From positions 1,302,001 through 1,366,000 of the forward strand of contig NZ_CP034465.1 in NCBI RefSeq assembly GCF_003955755.1: 64,000 bases of DNA, in the 5' to 3' direction. The notes beneath the pieces were generated by a model that saw nothing but the letters and a program-made list of their open reading frames with translations, searched no databases and was not told where the DNA came from. Source of the stretch: Jeotgalibaca ciconiae. Its GTDB lineage: Bacteria > Bacillota > Bacilli > Lactobacillales > Aerococcaceae. Position 1 is the first letter of the stretch. The number at the start of each line of letters is the position of its first letter. The position numbers and the translations under genes were made by a program. Positions 1 to 10,122 of the stretch are shown here, piece after piece.

Positions 1-5
1 AAGGG

Positions 6-1793
6 TTGGATACAACAGAAAAAATCAAAAAAGAAAAGAAAAAAATTGATTGGGGTCAGATAAAAGATAAGTTCAAACAATTAGAATGGAGAAGGTTTGG
101 ATTAAAGTACCAAACGATTCGAGTAAGATTGCTTTTTAGTTTTTCCTTAGTCATTGTATTCATGATTGCATTGGGAATTGGAAATTATATTACTTTTAAT
201 CGTGTAAATGAGAGTATAGGAGAAATTGTTGAAGAAGATTTTGTTTTGCAGCAAAACTATGACAAAATTTCCTATTACATGGCTCAGCGAATTTCGGCAG
301 TTAGAGGATATTTATTGACTGGAAGAGAAAGCTATATTGTAGAATTCAATAATTATAAGCAGTGGAGCAAAGAAAATGAAGAACTTATCAGCAAATTAGA
401 TAATTCAATTTCTAACCAAAATTTATTTGCAACAATGAATACTTGGAATGAAACCGTTCAGGAGAATGTATTTGATTTAGTAGCGGATGGAAATCGTGCG
501 GAAGCAATGTTAAACATGAATGGAAATGTGAATCCTAAGGCAGAACAAATTATTAGTGATATTGCAGGAAGAGCAACCACTAAATCGGCTGAAATAAGGT
601 TAGAAATCAATGCTCTTATGAAAACGATAGATCGCTCCATAAATACAATGATTATTGCTGTAATCGTAATTATTCTTTTGTCCATAGCAGTGGCTATTTT
701 CTTTGCTAATTATTTTTCAAAAGCAATCAGCAGCGTAGTTATCCGTTTGAAATCTCTCCAAGACGGTTTGCTAAATCAAGAATTACTTGAGGTGGAAGGT
801 GCAGGGGAACTTGCCGAATTAGGACACTCGGCAAATGCACTACAAGAAAGTTTATATGAAATTATGACAATTGTCAGCTTGGGAGCGGAGGATCTCGCAC
901 AACAAAGTGAAGAACTATCTCAATCCTCTAATGAAGTAAAGTCAGGTTCAGAGCAAGTTGCTATTACCATGCAAGAATTGTCAATCGGTACAGAAAATCA
1001 AGCTCATTCTGCAAGTACTCTAGCCGCTAATATGGAATCATATAATGAGAAATTTACAGATGTATATGAAAACAGCGGTAAGGTAACAGAGTATTCTGAA
1101 GATGTATTGAATCTTTCTGGAAAAGGGAAAGAATTGATGAATTCTTCCAGTCAACAAATGGAAAAAATCAATGAAATTGTTCAAGATGCTACTTTAAAAA
1201 TGAGTGAATTAGACAAAGGGACAAAAGAAATCAGCAAGTTGGTTGATATTATCCAAAGTGTGTCAAAACAAACCAATTTACTGGCTTTGAATGCCGCTAT
1301 TGAAGCAGCTAGAGCAGGAGAACATGGTCGAGGGTTTGCGGTCGTTGCTGAGGAAGTTCGTAAATTGTCAGAACAAGTAGCTGATTCAGTAAAAGAAATT
1401 ACTTTATTTGTTGAAAATATTAATCGCGAAGCAAATGATGTCAGCGACTCACTCCAAGAAGGTTATAAAGAAGCTGAAGAAGGATTGATTGGAATCAAGG
1501 CAACAAGTGATACGTTCGATGAAATTACTGACTCGCTTCAAAATGTTGTTGTAAACATCAACGATATTCGCAATAATCTACAAGGATTAACAGAAACAGG
1601 ACAAGAAATGAATCATTCTATTTCTGAAATTGCGTCTGTATCAGAAGAGTCTGCGGCTGGAGTAGAAGAAACCTCTGCAGCTTCTCAACAAATTAATAGC
1701 ACAATGGAAGAAGTCTCTGTAAATGCAGGGCAAATTGCAAAATTAGCTGAAGAAATGAACCAAATTGTTCAAAAATTTCAATTATTCCCATAG
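6..1793 (+). CDS. Methyl-accepting chemotaxis protein
   Basis: Transmembrane chemoreceptor that relays ligand binding to CheA/CheW. Seen: a charged cytoplasmic N-terminus of about 40 residues, TM1 near residues 42-63, an extracytoplasmic helical region (four-helix-bundle type), TM2 near 213-238, a HAMP linker to about 290 and a long coiled-coil signalling domain. The hairpin tip around residues 421-458 carries the family hallmark ([20 protein letters not shown]). It is the only receptor in the window and lies 14 bp before a CheW-like gene, so it probably heads or continues the chemotaxis operon. The start is uncertain: the reading frame opens with TTG at base 6, right against an AAGGG at the window edge, so the true start may lie upstream. 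The ligand cannot be predicted. Confidence 0.93.
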   Translation: MDTTEKIKKEKKKIDWGQIKDKFKQLEWRRFGLKYQTIRVRLLFSFSLVIVFMIALGIGNYITFNRVNESIGEIVEEDFVLQQNYDKISYYMAQRISAVRGYLLTGRESYIVEFNNYKQWSKENEELISKLDNSISNQNLFATMNTWNETVQENVFDLVADGNRAEAMLNMNGNVNPKAEQIISDIAGRATTKSAEIRLEINALMKTIDRSINTMIIAVIVIILLSIAVAIFFANYFSKAISSVVIRLKSLQDGLLNQELLEVEGAGELAELGHSANALQESLYEIMTIVSLGAEDLAQQSEELSQSSNEVKSGSEQVAITMQELSIGTENQAHSASTLAANMESYNEKFTDVYENSGKVTEYSEDVLNLSGKGKELMNSSSQQMEKINEIVQDATLKMSELDKGTKEISKLVDIIQSVSKQTNLLALNAAIEAARAGEHGRGFAVVAEEVRKLSEQVADSVKEITLFVENINREANDVSDSLQEGYKEAEEGLIGIKATSDTFDEITDSLQNVVVNINDIRNNLQGLTETGQEMNHSISEIASVSEESAAGVEETSAASQQINSTMEEVSVNAGQIAKLAEEMNQIVQKFQLFP

Positions 1794-1810
1794 CGAGAAG
1801 GAGGATTATG

Positions 1811-2254
1811 ATGGAACAGTTTATTCTTTTTATGTCTAATAATCAAAAAATTGCTTTGCCCATTCATGTGGTTGAACGAATCATTGAATTCGATAAAGGA
1901 ATCGCAATGCCGGATACTTCTGATTATTTAATGGGTTTACATCGCTACAATGAAGAAAATATTGTCTTAATTGATATGAATAGCCGCCTTTTTAATAAAA
2001 CAATAGAAGCTACTGAAGACAGTAAAATTATTGTTGTAGATTGGAAAGACAAAAAAATAGGATTGGCAGTAGATCAAGTAACGACCGTTCAAAAATTTGA
2101 ATCGGGCCAAGATAAAAAGCAGATGGATGATAATAAAACAAAATATATAGTAGAGACATTTCAATTACAAGAAGAGATTGTTCTTCACCTGGATGTTGAA
2201 AACCTATTTTCAGAAGAAGCTTCTAGAGAGATTATTACCGTTCTAGAAAAATGA
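1811..2254 (+). CDS. Divergent CheW-like adaptor
   Basis: Protein of 147 residues with a single CheW-like fold, expected to couple receptors to the CheA kinase or to act as a CheW paralogue. The start at the second of two adjacent ATGs is preferred because AGAAGGAGG ends 6 bp before it. It differs from the canonical CheW encoded at 7542: the NLRG stretch typical of CheW is replaced here by HRYNEEN, so the receptor or kinase interface may be altered. It sits between the chemoreceptor and cheD with 13-14 bp gaps, so it belongs to the same transcript. Family assignment is good; the exact role is inferred. Confidence 0.78.
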   Translation: MEQFILFMSNNQKIALPIHVVERIIEFDKGIAMPDTSDYLMGLHRYNEENIVLIDMNSRLFNKTIEATEDSKIIVVDWKDKKIGLAVDQVTTVQKFESGQDKKQMDDNKTKYIVETFQLQEEIVLHLDVENLFSEEASREIITVLEK

Positions 2255-2267
2255 AGGGGAGAGAGCC

Positions 2268-2753
2268 ATGCAAGAGGAAGCAATTAAAGTGGGAATCGGT
2301 GATTATAAAGTAGCTAATTCTCCCCATTCATTAATTACCGTCGCATTAGGTTCATGCGTTGGGATTGCACTTTATGATCCCGTTTCAAAAGTTGGAGGAC
2401 TTAGCCACATTATGCTTCCGGACAGTACTGCTTTTCGAGGAGAGAAAAAAGTAGAGAAGTTTGCTGATTTAGCCATACCTTCTTTAGTAGAAGAGCTGTT
2501 AAAAATTGGCGCATCTTCTAAATTAGAAGCAAAAATTGCGGGTGGCGCAAGTATGTTTAAGTTGAAAAATACCATCGCGAAAGAACAAATCGGACAACGA
2601 AATATTGCTGCAGTGAAGAAAGTACTTGCTGAAATGCAGATTCCGATTGTCGGTGAACATACTGGAGAAGATTATGGTAGAACGATGTGGCTGGATTTAG
2701 AGGACTTAACAGTTAGAATCCGAACAGCTCAACGTCAATATCTCAATTTATAG
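2268..2753 (+). CDS. cheD: Chemoreceptor glutamine deamidase CheD
   Basis: CheD deamidates glutamines in chemoreceptors and, in Bacillus-type systems, binds CheC and stimulates its CheY-P phosphatase activity. The 161 residues have the family length. The catalytic Cys is visible at C30 in LGSCVG and the catalytic His at H47 in LSHIMLP. The strong site GGGGAGAG precedes the ATG. Its presence together with cheC, fliY and cheB/cheR shows a Bacillus-type adaptation system rather than the E. coli type. Confidence 0.95.
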   Translation: MQEEAIKVGIGDYKVANSPHSLITVALGSCVGIALYDPVSKVGGLSHIMLPDSTAFRGEKKVEKFADLAIPSLVEELLKIGASSKLEAKIAGGASMFKLKNTIAKEQIGQRNIAAVKKVLAEMQIPIVGEHTGEDYGRTMWLDLEDLTVRIRTAQRQYLNL

Positions 2754-2763
2754 ATGAGGAAGG

Positions 2764-3789
2764 ATGAAAAGGGTGACTACACGTGTTTTAGTTGTAGATG
2801 ATTCTGCATTCATGCGGAAAATATTGACGGAACAAATTTCTGCTGTTGAAGGTTTTGAAGTAATTGGAACTGCTCGAAGCGGTGAAGATGCGTTAAGAAA
2901 AATGGAACTTCTTCGACCAGATATTATGACATTAGACGTTGAAATGCCGGGAATGGACGGCTTACAAACCATAAAAAAAATTAGAGAAAAAAGCGATTTA
3001 CCTGTTTTTATGTTGAGTTCCCTTCAAGGAAAAGAGATAACGATTGCTGCTTTAGAATCAGGAGCGACTGATTTTATTGAAAAGCCACGCAACCTTCTGC
3101 AAAATGCGGCAGATTTCCAAAGAGAGTTAGCCTATCATCTAAAATCAGTGGTTCAAAACGATGATGAAGTAACTCAATTAAAGGATAGTGAACCACGAGA
3201 GGTAGAAGATATGCTCAATCAAGACATGGAAGCGATTGTCATTGGAGCATCAACAGGCGGACCGAGAGCATTGATGCAGCTGATTCAAAAGTTACCACAA
3301 TCACTGGCGATTCCTGTCTTTATTGTTCAACATATGCCGGAAGGATTTACAGCGTCCTTTGCCAAAAGATTAAACGATAGCGCAAAAGTACCGGTATTAG
3401 AGGCCAGACACCGTGAAAAAATAAAAGCAGGAACAGTTTATATTGCCCCCGGTAATTATCATATGCAGATACATGGAGACGAAATTATGTTGACGCAGAC
3501 AGAAAAAAGAAACGGTGTCCGTCCAGCTGTTGATCATCTATTTGAATCAGCGGCGCTTCTATACAAAAATAATCTGTTATCAATTATCTTAACAGGAATG
3601 GGAAAAGACGGAACAAATGGAATGAAAGCAATCAAAAAAATGGGTGGCTTCTCAATAGCACAAGATAGAGAATCTTGTGTTGTATTTGGAATGCCAGGAA
3701 GTGCTATTAATGCAGGCGTTGTAGATGTATGTACGGATTTAACAGGGATTTCTGACATGATAAATAAAATTGCGAGGGTAAGGAAATGA
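2764..3789 (+). CDS. cheB: Protein-glutamate methylesterase CheB
   Basis: Two-domain response regulator that removes methyl groups from receptors once phosphorylated by CheA. Residues 1-120 are a receiver domain with the acidic pair in VVDDSA and phospho-acceptor D58 (LDVEMPGMDG). Residues of about 155-338 form the esterase, with the catalytic triad visible as S163 (IGASTGGP), H190 (VQHMPEGF) and D282 (GMGKDG). The stop overlaps the cheR start by 4 bp, so the opposing enzymes are translationally coupled. The 341 residues are normal for the family. Confidence 0.96.
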   Translation: MKRVTTRVLVVDDSAFMRKILTEQISAVEGFEVIGTARSGEDALRKMELLRPDIMTLDVEMPGMDGLQTIKKIREKSDLPVFMLSSLQGKEITIAALESGATDFIEKPRNLLQNAADFQRELAYHLKSVVQNDDEVTQLKDSEPREVEDMLNQDMEAIVIGASTGGPRALMQLIQKLPQSLAIPVFIVQHMPEGFTASFAKRLNDSAKVPVLEARHREKIKAGTVYIAPGNYHMQIHGDEIMLTQTEKRNGVRPAVDHLFESAALLYKNNLLSIILTGMGKDGTNGMKAIKKMGGFSIAQDRESCVVFGMPGSAINAGVVDVCTDLTGISDMINKIARVRK

Positions 3790-4562
3790 CATTGCGATTC
3801 GAGGAATTTTATGATTGGACAAAATCAGAATTAAATCTTCAATTAGATGGGTATAAACAAAAGCAGCTGCAGCGTCGAATTACAACCATCATGAAAAAAA
3901 GCGGCGCAAATGATTTAGCAAGCTACGCTGAAAAAATAATGGCGGATGCACAGGTGAAAAATGATTTCTTGGATTATATTACTATTAACGTGACAGAGTT
4001 TTTCCGTAATAAGGACATTTTCACAGAGTTTGAACACATTCTTACGCAGGAATTACCGCAAAAATTTCCGAATTTAAAAATATGGAGTGCGGCGTGTTCA
4101 ACAGGGGCGGAAGCCTACTCTGTCGCAATTGCATTAAAAAAGAAAAATTTAGAGAAAAAAAGTAAGATTATTGGTACAGATATCGATCTGACAATTTTGC
4201 AAAAAGCACGCGAAGGAATTTATCGTGACGCGGATATTAAGAATGTCGATCAAACTGATCTACAGCGATTTTTTAAAGCGGAAGAACCATTTTATCATTT
4301 AAACAAAGACATTAAAGAATTAGTGAACTTTAAGCAACATGACTTAATTTTGGGGAAATACGAGAACGATTTTCAGGTTATTATTTGTCGAAACGTTACT
4401 ATTTATTTTAATGATGAGATTAAAGACAATTTATATCGAAAGATGAGCGACGCACTTGTTCCAGGAGGGATTTTCTTTATTGGAGCGACAGAAACCATTT
4501 ATAATCCTGCAAAGTATGGATTAAGAAAAGTCGGTTCCTTTCTGTATCAAAAGATTGAATAA
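3786..4562 (+). CDS. cheR: Chemotaxis protein methyltransferase CheR
   Basis: S-adenosylmethionine-dependent methyltransferase that methylates receptor glutamates, opposing CheB. The 258 residues have an N-terminal helical domain rich in basic residues (about 20-35, KQKQLQRR), then the SAM-binding motif WSAACSTGAEAYS near residue 100 and an acidic motif GTDID near 135. Its ATG overlaps the TGA of cheB. The 21-bp gap to cheA contains AAAGGAGGATGAG. Confidence 0.95.
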   Translation: MTLRFEEFYDWTKSELNLQLDGYKQKQLQRRITTIMKKSGANDLASYAEKIMADAQVKNDFLDYITINVTEFFRNKDIFTEFEHILTQELPQKFPNLKIWSAACSTGAEAYSVAIALKKKNLEKKSKIIGTDIDLTILQKAREGIYRDADIKNVDQTDLQRFFKAEEPFYHLNKDIKELVNFKQHDLILGKYENDFQVIICRNVTIYFNDEIKDNLYRKMSDALVPGGIFFIGATETIYNPAKYGLRKVGSFLYQKIE

Positions 4563-4583
4563 AGGAACAAAGGAGGATGAGAA

Positions 4584-6563
4584 ATGGATGATAATACTCA
4601 GTATTTAGAAATGTTTTTTGAAGAAACAGATGACCACTTACTGAAATTAAATGACTTGGTTTTAGACTTGGAACAAAGTCCAACCGATACAACAATCGTT
4701 GATGAAATTTTCCGTTCTGCCCATACTTTAAAAGGAATGGCAGCTACAATGGGATTTACAACTATGACAGAATTAACTCATAAACTGGAAAATGTGTTTT
4801 CTTATTTGAAAGATAAAAATAAATCTGCAAATGAAGAAATTATTTCTCTTGTTTTCAAAAGTTTGGATGCTTTAGCTGAAATCGTTGAAGATATTCGCAA
4901 CAGTGAAGAAGAAAATCGTGATTATTCAGATATCACCGCAATGTGTGATCGAATTACAGCAGAAGGTTCTCAAGAAATGACACAAGTAGATGAGAAACCA
5001 GAAATTAATACCTTCCATTCAACTTTAGAGACGTTGGATGAATCAGATTGGGAAGTTGCAGAAGCTGCTGAAAAAGAGGGCTATAAAGCTTACGCAATAG
5101 CTGTAAAGATAGAAGAAGATAGTATGATGGCAAATGCTCGCGCCTTTTTAGTGATGAGTAAGCTAGAAGAATTTGGTGAAATTATTAAAACAGAACCTTC
5201 ACCTGATATTTTGGAAGCAGAAGATTTCGAACATATTTTTAAATGTCTCTATCTTTCAGAATTAGAAAGTGAGGTAATTCTAGAAACAATTCACCTAGTG
5301 AGTGAAGTGGAAGCTGCTCTTGTTGAACCATTAAAAAAACAAGAAGCGACAAAATTAACAAATGAAGAAAAAATGGTTACTAAAAAGACAGTTACTGCAT
5401 CTCACCATCCAAATCACTCCATTCGGGTTGACATTGAAAAATTAGATTCCTTTATGAATCTCGTGTCAGAATTAGTCGTTTATCGGACACAGCTAGAAGA
5501 TATCAGTCAAAAAACAGCCAATAAAAAGCTAGAAGAGACGTTGTCCTATGTTTCTAGAATTACCAATGAATTGCAGAGCTTGGTAATAAACATACGAATG
5601 CAGCCTCTTCACACTGTAACGAATCGTTTTCCACGTTTAGTGCGGGATTTAAGTACAGATACCGGTAAACCGATGGAGTTAGTGATTGAAGGCGATGATA
5701 CTGAATTAGATCGAACAATCGTATCAGAGCTAGGGGAGCCATTAATTCATCTGATTCGAAATAGCGCGGATCACGGAATTGAACCATCCGAACGCAGAAT
5801 TGAATTAGGGAAAAATCCAAAAGGGACGATAAAAATCACGGCCTACCAAGAAGGAAATCGTGTATTGATCTCTGTATCTGATGATGGAAAAGGCTTGGAT
5901 TCCCAAGCGATTAAGGCGAGTGCTGAAAGAAAAGGCTTATCTACAGAAGGTTTATCCAATCAACAGATTCAAGAACTTATTTTCCATCCAGGTTTCTCTA
6001 CCAAGCAAGAAGTTACGAAAGTATCGGGACGTGGAGTGGGAATGGACGTTGTCAAAACGAAGATTCAAGAACTCGGCGGAACAATTGATATTGTCAGTGA
6101 GCCGAATAAAGGAAGCACCTTCCGTTTAAGCCTGCCATTGACCTTATCCATTATTCCAGCATTATTAGTCAAAGTTGAACGACATACCTTAGCTATTCCA
6201 TTGAGTGTGATCAATAAAGTTGTTCGTATAAATAAAGATGCGATTAAACAAACCCATGATGGTGAAGTATTGATGGAAAATGATAAAGCGATACCTGTTA
6301 TTCGGTTGGAAGAACAATTGGAGATGTTGAACGATGAGCAAGAAGCGAGTCATCTTGTTTTTGTAACGATTGAAGGAAAAACGTATGCATTAGCAGTAGA
6401 TTCCATTATTCGCCAACAAGAAATTGTGATTCAAGAATTAGGATCAGAAATCAGTAACAATAATATATATTTGGGTGCAGCAATCATGGGGGATGGAAGT
6501 ATTACCTTGATTCTTGATACCACAACAATTTGTTTAGAAAGGAACCGGTTGACAAATGACTGA
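4584..6563 (+). CDS. cheA: Chemotaxis histidine kinase CheA
   Basis: Central kinase that phosphorylates CheY and CheB in response to receptor state. The 659 residues show all five domains: an HPt domain with the phosphorylated H47 in SAHTLKG; a CheY/CheB-binding P2 region about 155-260; a dimerization helix pair from about 280 (SIRVDIEKLDSFMNLVSELV); an ATP-binding domain with N-box HLIRNSADHGIEP near 389-401 and glycine motif GRGVGMDVVK near 482; and a C-terminal CheW-like domain from about 522. It overlaps cheC by 8 bp. Confidence 0.97.
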   Translation: MDDNTQYLEMFFEETDDHLLKLNDLVLDLEQSPTDTTIVDEIFRSAHTLKGMAATMGFTTMTELTHKLENVFSYLKDKNKSANEEIISLVFKSLDALAEIVEDIRNSEEENRDYSDITAMCDRITAEGSQEMTQVDEKPEINTFHSTLETLDESDWEVAEAAEKEGYKAYAIAVKIEEDSMMANARAFLVMSKLEEFGEIIKTEPSPDILEAEDFEHIFKCLYLSELESEVILETIHLVSEVEAALVEPLKKQEATKLTNEEKMVTKKTVTASHHPNHSIRVDIEKLDSFMNLVSELVVYRTQLEDISQKTANKKLEETLSYVSRITNELQSLVINIRMQPLHTVTNRFPRLVRDLSTDTGKPMELVIEGDDTELDRTIVSELGEPLIHLIRNSADHGIEPSERRIELGKNPKGTIKITAYQEGNRVLISVSDDGKGLDSQAIKASAERKGLSTEGLSNQQIQELIFHPGFSTKQEVTKVSGRGVGMDVVKTKIQELGGTIDIVSEPNKGSTFRLSLPLTLSIIPALLVKVERHTLAIPLSVINKVVRINKDAIKQTHDGEVLMENDKAIPVIRLEEQLEMLNDEQEASHLVFVTIEGKTYALAVDSIIRQQEIVIQELGSEISNNNIYLGAAIMGDGSITLILDTTTICLERNRLTND

Positions 6564-7146
6564 GAAATATACCGCAAACCAGTTAGATATTTTGAAAGAA
6601 GTTATTAATATTGGCGGCGGAAACGCTGCAACAAGTCTTTCAAAATTATTAGATAAAAAGGTCAACATGAAAGTTCCAACGATTCAAGAAATGAGTTATG
6701 ATGTCGTTTTCGAAAAAATCATGCCGGCTGATACGATTGTAAAAGCCGTTCAGATTCAAACTTCAGGAGACATGGCAGGAATGTTTTTATTCGTTTTGAA
6801 TGAATTTGGTTTCAATGATATTACGACAGAACTTCTTCGAGGTTATGAAGAAAGCCAAGAGATAGCAGAGTCAGCTGTTTGTGAGTTGGTTAATATTCTT
6901 GTTAATAATTTTGTTAATGCAATTGCGAAATTTTTAGAATTAGATATTCAAACGGATGTTCCATACATTATGGAAGATATGTTTGGATCGTTATTAACAA
7001 GTGCTTATTTGGAAGAGTTCCAGTATGATGAAAATCTATGGGTTTTTAAAAATGAATATTGGATTGAGGATAATAAATGGGAATCATCTCTTTATTTTGT
7101 TCCTCAAGATGAAATATTAGAAAATATAATTTCAAAGATAAAATAG
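6556..7146 (+). CDS. cheC: CheY-P phosphatase CheC
   Basis: CheC dephosphorylates CheY-P and is activated by CheD. The 196-residue protein keeps both active-site signatures of the family (D/S-x3-E-x2-N): DILKEVIN near residues 11-18 and SAVCELVN in the second half. It starts inside the end of cheA (8-bp overlap). Together with FliY, which also keeps two CheC sites, the system has two predicted CheY-P phosphatases and no CheZ. Confidence 0.93.
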   Translation: MTEKYTANQLDILKEVINIGGGNAATSLSKLLDKKVNMKVPTIQEMSYDVVFEKIMPADTIVKAVQIQTSGDMAGMFLFVLNEFGFNDITTELLRGYEESQEIAESAVCELVNILVNNFVNAIAKFLELDIQTDVPYIMEDMFGSLLTSAYLEEFQYDENLWVFKNEYWIEDNKWESSLYFVPQDEILENIISKIK

Positions 7147-7164
7147 TAAAAGGGGTATTTAAAA

Positions 7165-7527
7165 ATGGCGAAAAATATTTTAATTGTAGACGATGCAGCA
7201 TTCATGAGAATGAAATTGAAAGATATTTTAGAGAAAAATGGTTATACAGTAGTGGGTGAAGCACAAAACGGAATAGAAGCAGTTGATTTATATAAAGAAG
7301 TTAAACCAGACTTAGTAACAATGGATATTACCATGCCAGAAATGGATGGGATTGAATCGCTAAAACAAATCAAAGCCTTTGATTCGAATGCAAAAGTCAT
7401 TATGTGTAGCGCAATGGGACAACAAGGAATGGTTATGGAAGCAATAAAAATGGGAGCCATCGATTTTATTGTAAAACCGTTCGATACAGCTCGAGTGATT
7501 AAGTCATTAAGTAAAGTTACTATTTAA
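7165..7527 (+). CDS. cheY: Chemotaxis response regulator CheY
   Basis: Single receiver domain that, when phosphorylated by CheA, binds the flagellar switch (FliM/FliY). The 120 residues carry the acidic pair D9-D10 (IVDDAAF), phospho-acceptor D54 (VTMDITMPEMDG), a Ser at the conserved Thr/Ser position (S82) and K104 (IVKPF). No output domain. RBS AAAGGGG lies before the ATG. It is followed 14 bp later by cheW. Confidence 0.96.
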   Translation: MAKNILIVDDAAFMRMKLKDILEKNGYTVVGEAQNGIEAVDLYKEVKPDLVTMDITMPEMDGIESLKQIKAFDSNAKVIMCSAMGQQGMVMEAIKMGAIDFIVKPFDTARVIKSLSKVTI

Positions 7528-7541
7528 TTGGAGGGATACAT

Positions 7542-7964
7542 TTGCAACTTGTGATAATTTCTCTAAAAGATAAATTATACGCCGTTCAATCAAGTGAAGT
7601 GGATGAAATTACTGGGCCGCAAAAATGGACAGAAGTCCCTAAAGCCCCACAATGGGTACTTGGATTAATTAATCTTCGTGGAAACATTCTTTCACTAATC
7701 GATTTTGACAAATTTCTGAACAATCACGGAAATACTCAACAAGAAGAGAAATTGTGCTACAATAATACCGTTATTATAAAAAGCGGTAAAAGAAAAGTAG
7801 CCTTGGCATTAGGAGACGTGGAAGAAGTGGTTGATGTAGATGAAAGTCACATTCAATTAATGGATGAACAAGTCAACGATGCAGTTGAAGGAGTATTGTT
7901 AAGAAACGATCGTGTTATAAATCTTATCAATTTACCGACTTTATTTTCTGAAAATGAGGGGTAA
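7542..7964 (+). CDS. cheW: Chemotaxis adaptor CheW
   Basis: Adaptor linking chemoreceptors to CheA. The 140 residues form one CheW domain and keep the conserved GLINLRGNILSLIDF segment near residues 46-60 that the CheW-like protein encoded at 1811 has lost. The start is TTG, with GGAGGG 7 bp upstream. It is located between cheY and fliM, so the canonical adaptor is produced with the switch genes. Confidence 0.93.
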   Translation: MQLVIISLKDKLYAVQSSEVDEITGPQKWTEVPKAPQWVLGLINLRGNILSLIDFDKFLNNHGNTQQEEKLCYNNTVIIKSGKRKVALALGDVEEVVDVDESHIQLMDEQVNDAVEGVLLRNDRVINLINLPTLFSENEG

Positions 7965-7966
7965 AC

Positions 7967-8962
7967 GTGAATCCAGTCTTGTCACAAGAAGAAATCGATG
8001 CGCTGATGGAAGGTATGAAGACCGGTCAAATTAATGTAGCCGAGATAGAAGAAAAAGAGCAACCAAAAGTAAAAAGCTATGATTTTAGAAGACCGATACG
8101 CCTTTCTAAGGAATATGTGTCTACTTTAAACATGGTTTTTGAAGAATATGCAAAAACCGCTGGTAATTTGTTAACGACGCAACTACGCTCCAACGTTTCG
8201 TTGGAATTAAAATCTATCGAACAAGTCAGTTTTGATGAGTTTTTACATTCAGTTCCTCGTTTTACAATGATGGGAATGTTTCATGCTGACCCGCAACCGG
8301 GAATCCAAATTGTTGAATTAAATCCTCAAATTTGTTTCCAATTGATAGAAATACTTTGTGGAAGTTCAGAAGAAAGAGTCTTCTCAGAAGAAGTCACCAA
8401 AGATTATTTTACAGAAATCGAACTAGCTATTTTGGAAGATGTTATTCGTCAATTTGGAGTTGCTTTTCAAAATGCTTGGCGTGACATCGTTCCTCTTGAA
8501 GTGAATATGGATTCAATGGAACATAATTCGCAAATGATACAAGCCATTTCTCCTAATGAACCAGTTACGTTAATTACTTTCGTAATTGAAATGATGGGAA
8601 ACTCTTCTTTTATGAATTTATGTATTCCTTATGTTTTCTTTGAAACATTGTTAGATAAATTAAGTCTCCGTAATTGGTTTCATTCAGGAAAAGGTACAGA
8701 TGCCTCTGATCAAGATCAGTTAACGAAAAACATTCAAGGTGTTCGTTTAGATTTAGAAGTAACACTAGGAAAAACACAAATTAGTCTGGATAATTTTCTT
8801 CAATTAGAGTTAGGAGATATTATTCCGCTTGAAGAAAAAATAAATGATCCGCTTGTTCTTTCGATTGAAAAGCAGCCATATTATTTAGTAAAACCGGGCA
8901 TAATAGAGAATAAAATGGCAGTAGAAGTGCTAGAGGATATAGGAGGAAATCAAGAAGAATGA
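7967..8962 (+). CDS. fliM: Flagellar motor switch protein FliM
   Basis: C-ring switch component that binds CheY-P. The 331 residues start with the CheY-P binding peptide (LSQEEIDALM, residues 5-14). A CheC-like middle domain and a C-terminal SpoA (surface presentation of antigens) domain follow. The start is GTG, with a GAGGGG upstream, only 2 bp after the cheW stop. It overlaps fliY by 4 bp. Confidence 0.96.
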   Translation: MNPVLSQEEIDALMEGMKTGQINVAEIEEKEQPKVKSYDFRRPIRLSKEYVSTLNMVFEEYAKTAGNLLTTQLRSNVSLELKSIEQVSFDEFLHSVPRFTMMGMFHADPQPGIQIVELNPQICFQLIEILCGSSEERVFSEEVTKDYFTEIELAILEDVIRQFGVAFQNAWRDIVPLEVNMDSMEHNSQMIQAISPNEPVTLITFVIEMMGNSSFMNLCIPYVFFETLLDKLSLRNWFHSGKGTDASDQDQLTKNIQGVRLDLEVTLGKTQISLDNFLQLELGDIIPLEEKINDPLVLSIEKQPYYLVKPGIIENKMAVEVLEDIGGNQEE

Positions 8963-10011
8963 GCGATTCAGCGTTAACACAAGAAGAAATCGATAAAATG
9001 ATGGCAAGTTTGTCATCTGCTCCGGAAGAACCGGCTGAAGAATTGAGCCAAATGGATAAAGATATCATTGGCGAAGTTGGAAATATTTCTATGTCACAAG
9101 CTGCCACTACTTTATCTGAAATATTGGGATATAAGGTCCGTATTACAACGCCTCGGGTAAAATCTACCAATATGAAGAGTATCTTAGCAGAATCAGATAG
9201 ACCAAAAGTTATTACTTCCATTGAATTTAAAAAAGGAATTACTGGCAATAACATGTTGATGCTAGATGTGAGTGATTCTGGGAAAATTGCCAACTTAATG
9301 ATGGGTGGCGATGGCCTGGTTCAATCAGAGACTTTGACGGAGATTGAAATGAGTGCCGTAGCCGAAGCGATGAATCAAATGATCGGTTCAGCGTCTACAG
9401 CGATGGCAACCATGTTTGGAAGAACTGTTGATATTTTTCCTCCAGAAGTGTCTTTATGGGATGAAAAAAATACTGTTTCGATTGATGAAAATCAATTAGA
9501 TATTTCAGTTTGTGAGATTTCATTTGAACTGGAAGTTGAATCGATTCTCAAGAGTACGATTATGCAGGTATTCACACTTGATGCAGTGCGGGATATGACA
9601 CGTCTAATGTTGGAAGATGAAGCTACTGTTATCGAGGAAGTAACTGTACAAGAATCCCAAGTAGTCGTACAAGCACCAGAAGCGGAAGAAGAAAAAGTTT
9701 CGGTTAAAAAGCCTGAATTTCAAATGTTGGAAGATTCCGATGTAAAACATCGCCCGAAAAACCTAGATTTGATTATGGATGTTCCGTTAGAATTGAGCGT
9801 CATGTTGGGACAAAGCAAGAAGACTATAAGGGATATCTTGTCGCTAGGTACCGGTTCAGTCGTTGAATTGGATAAAATGACAGAAGAGCCATTAAGTATT
9901 TATGTAAATGGGAAAATGATTGCGGAAGGCGAAGTTGTTGTGATTAACGAGAACTTCGGTATTCGAATTACAAATATATTAAGTAAAGAAAGCCGTATAA
10001 ATAATTTATGA
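8959..10011 (+). CDS. fliY: Flagellar motor switch phosphatase FliY
   Basis: Bacillus-type FliN fused to a CheC-like phosphatase. The 350 residues show an N-terminal CheY-binding peptide (LTQEEIDKMM), a CheC-like domain with both catalytic signatures (DIIGEVGN and SAVAEAMN), an acidic/Gln-rich linker about 215-265, and a C-terminal SpoA/FliN domain (LDLIMDVPLELSVMLG). It acts at the C-ring, removing phosphate from CheY. It closes the first flagellar transcription unit: an intrinsic terminator follows 6 bp later. Confidence 0.95.
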   Translation: MSDSALTQEEIDKMMASLSSAPEEPAEELSQMDKDIIGEVGNISMSQAATTLSEILGYKVRITTPRVKSTNMKSILAESDRPKVITSIEFKKGITGNNMLMLDVSDSGKIANLMMGGDGLVQSETLTEIEMSAVAEAMNQMIGSASTAMATMFGRTVDIFPPEVSLWDEKNTVSIDENQLDISVCEISFELEVESILKSTIMQVFTLDAVRDMTRLMLEDEATVIEEVTVQESQVVVQAPEAEEEKVSVKKPEFQMLEDSDVKHRPKNLDLIMDVPLELSVMLGQSKKTIRDILSLGTGSVVELDKMTEEPLSIYVNGKMIAEGEVVVINENFGIRITNILSKESRINNL

Positions 10012-10016
10012 TGGTG

Positions 10017-10052
10017 AAAGCATGCTGGGAGATATTTCCTGCGTGCTTTTTA
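10017..10052 (+). terminator. Intrinsic terminator after fliY
   Basis: Inverted repeat AAAGCATGC / GCGTGCTTTT around a 15-base loop, followed by a T-rich run. It separates the chemotaxis/switch operon from the sigma-28 controlled flgM unit. Confidence 0.8.
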
Positions 10053-10122
10053 TTATATTTTTGTTTATATTCAGAAGAGCTTGCTAATGGAATTGTTTTT
10101 CTAATAAAATAGAAAAAACTAT

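Noticed and set aside
8820-9293. 157-codon frame on the - strand opposite fliM/fliY
   Set aside because: It overlaps two certain genes and has no ribosome site or family match.
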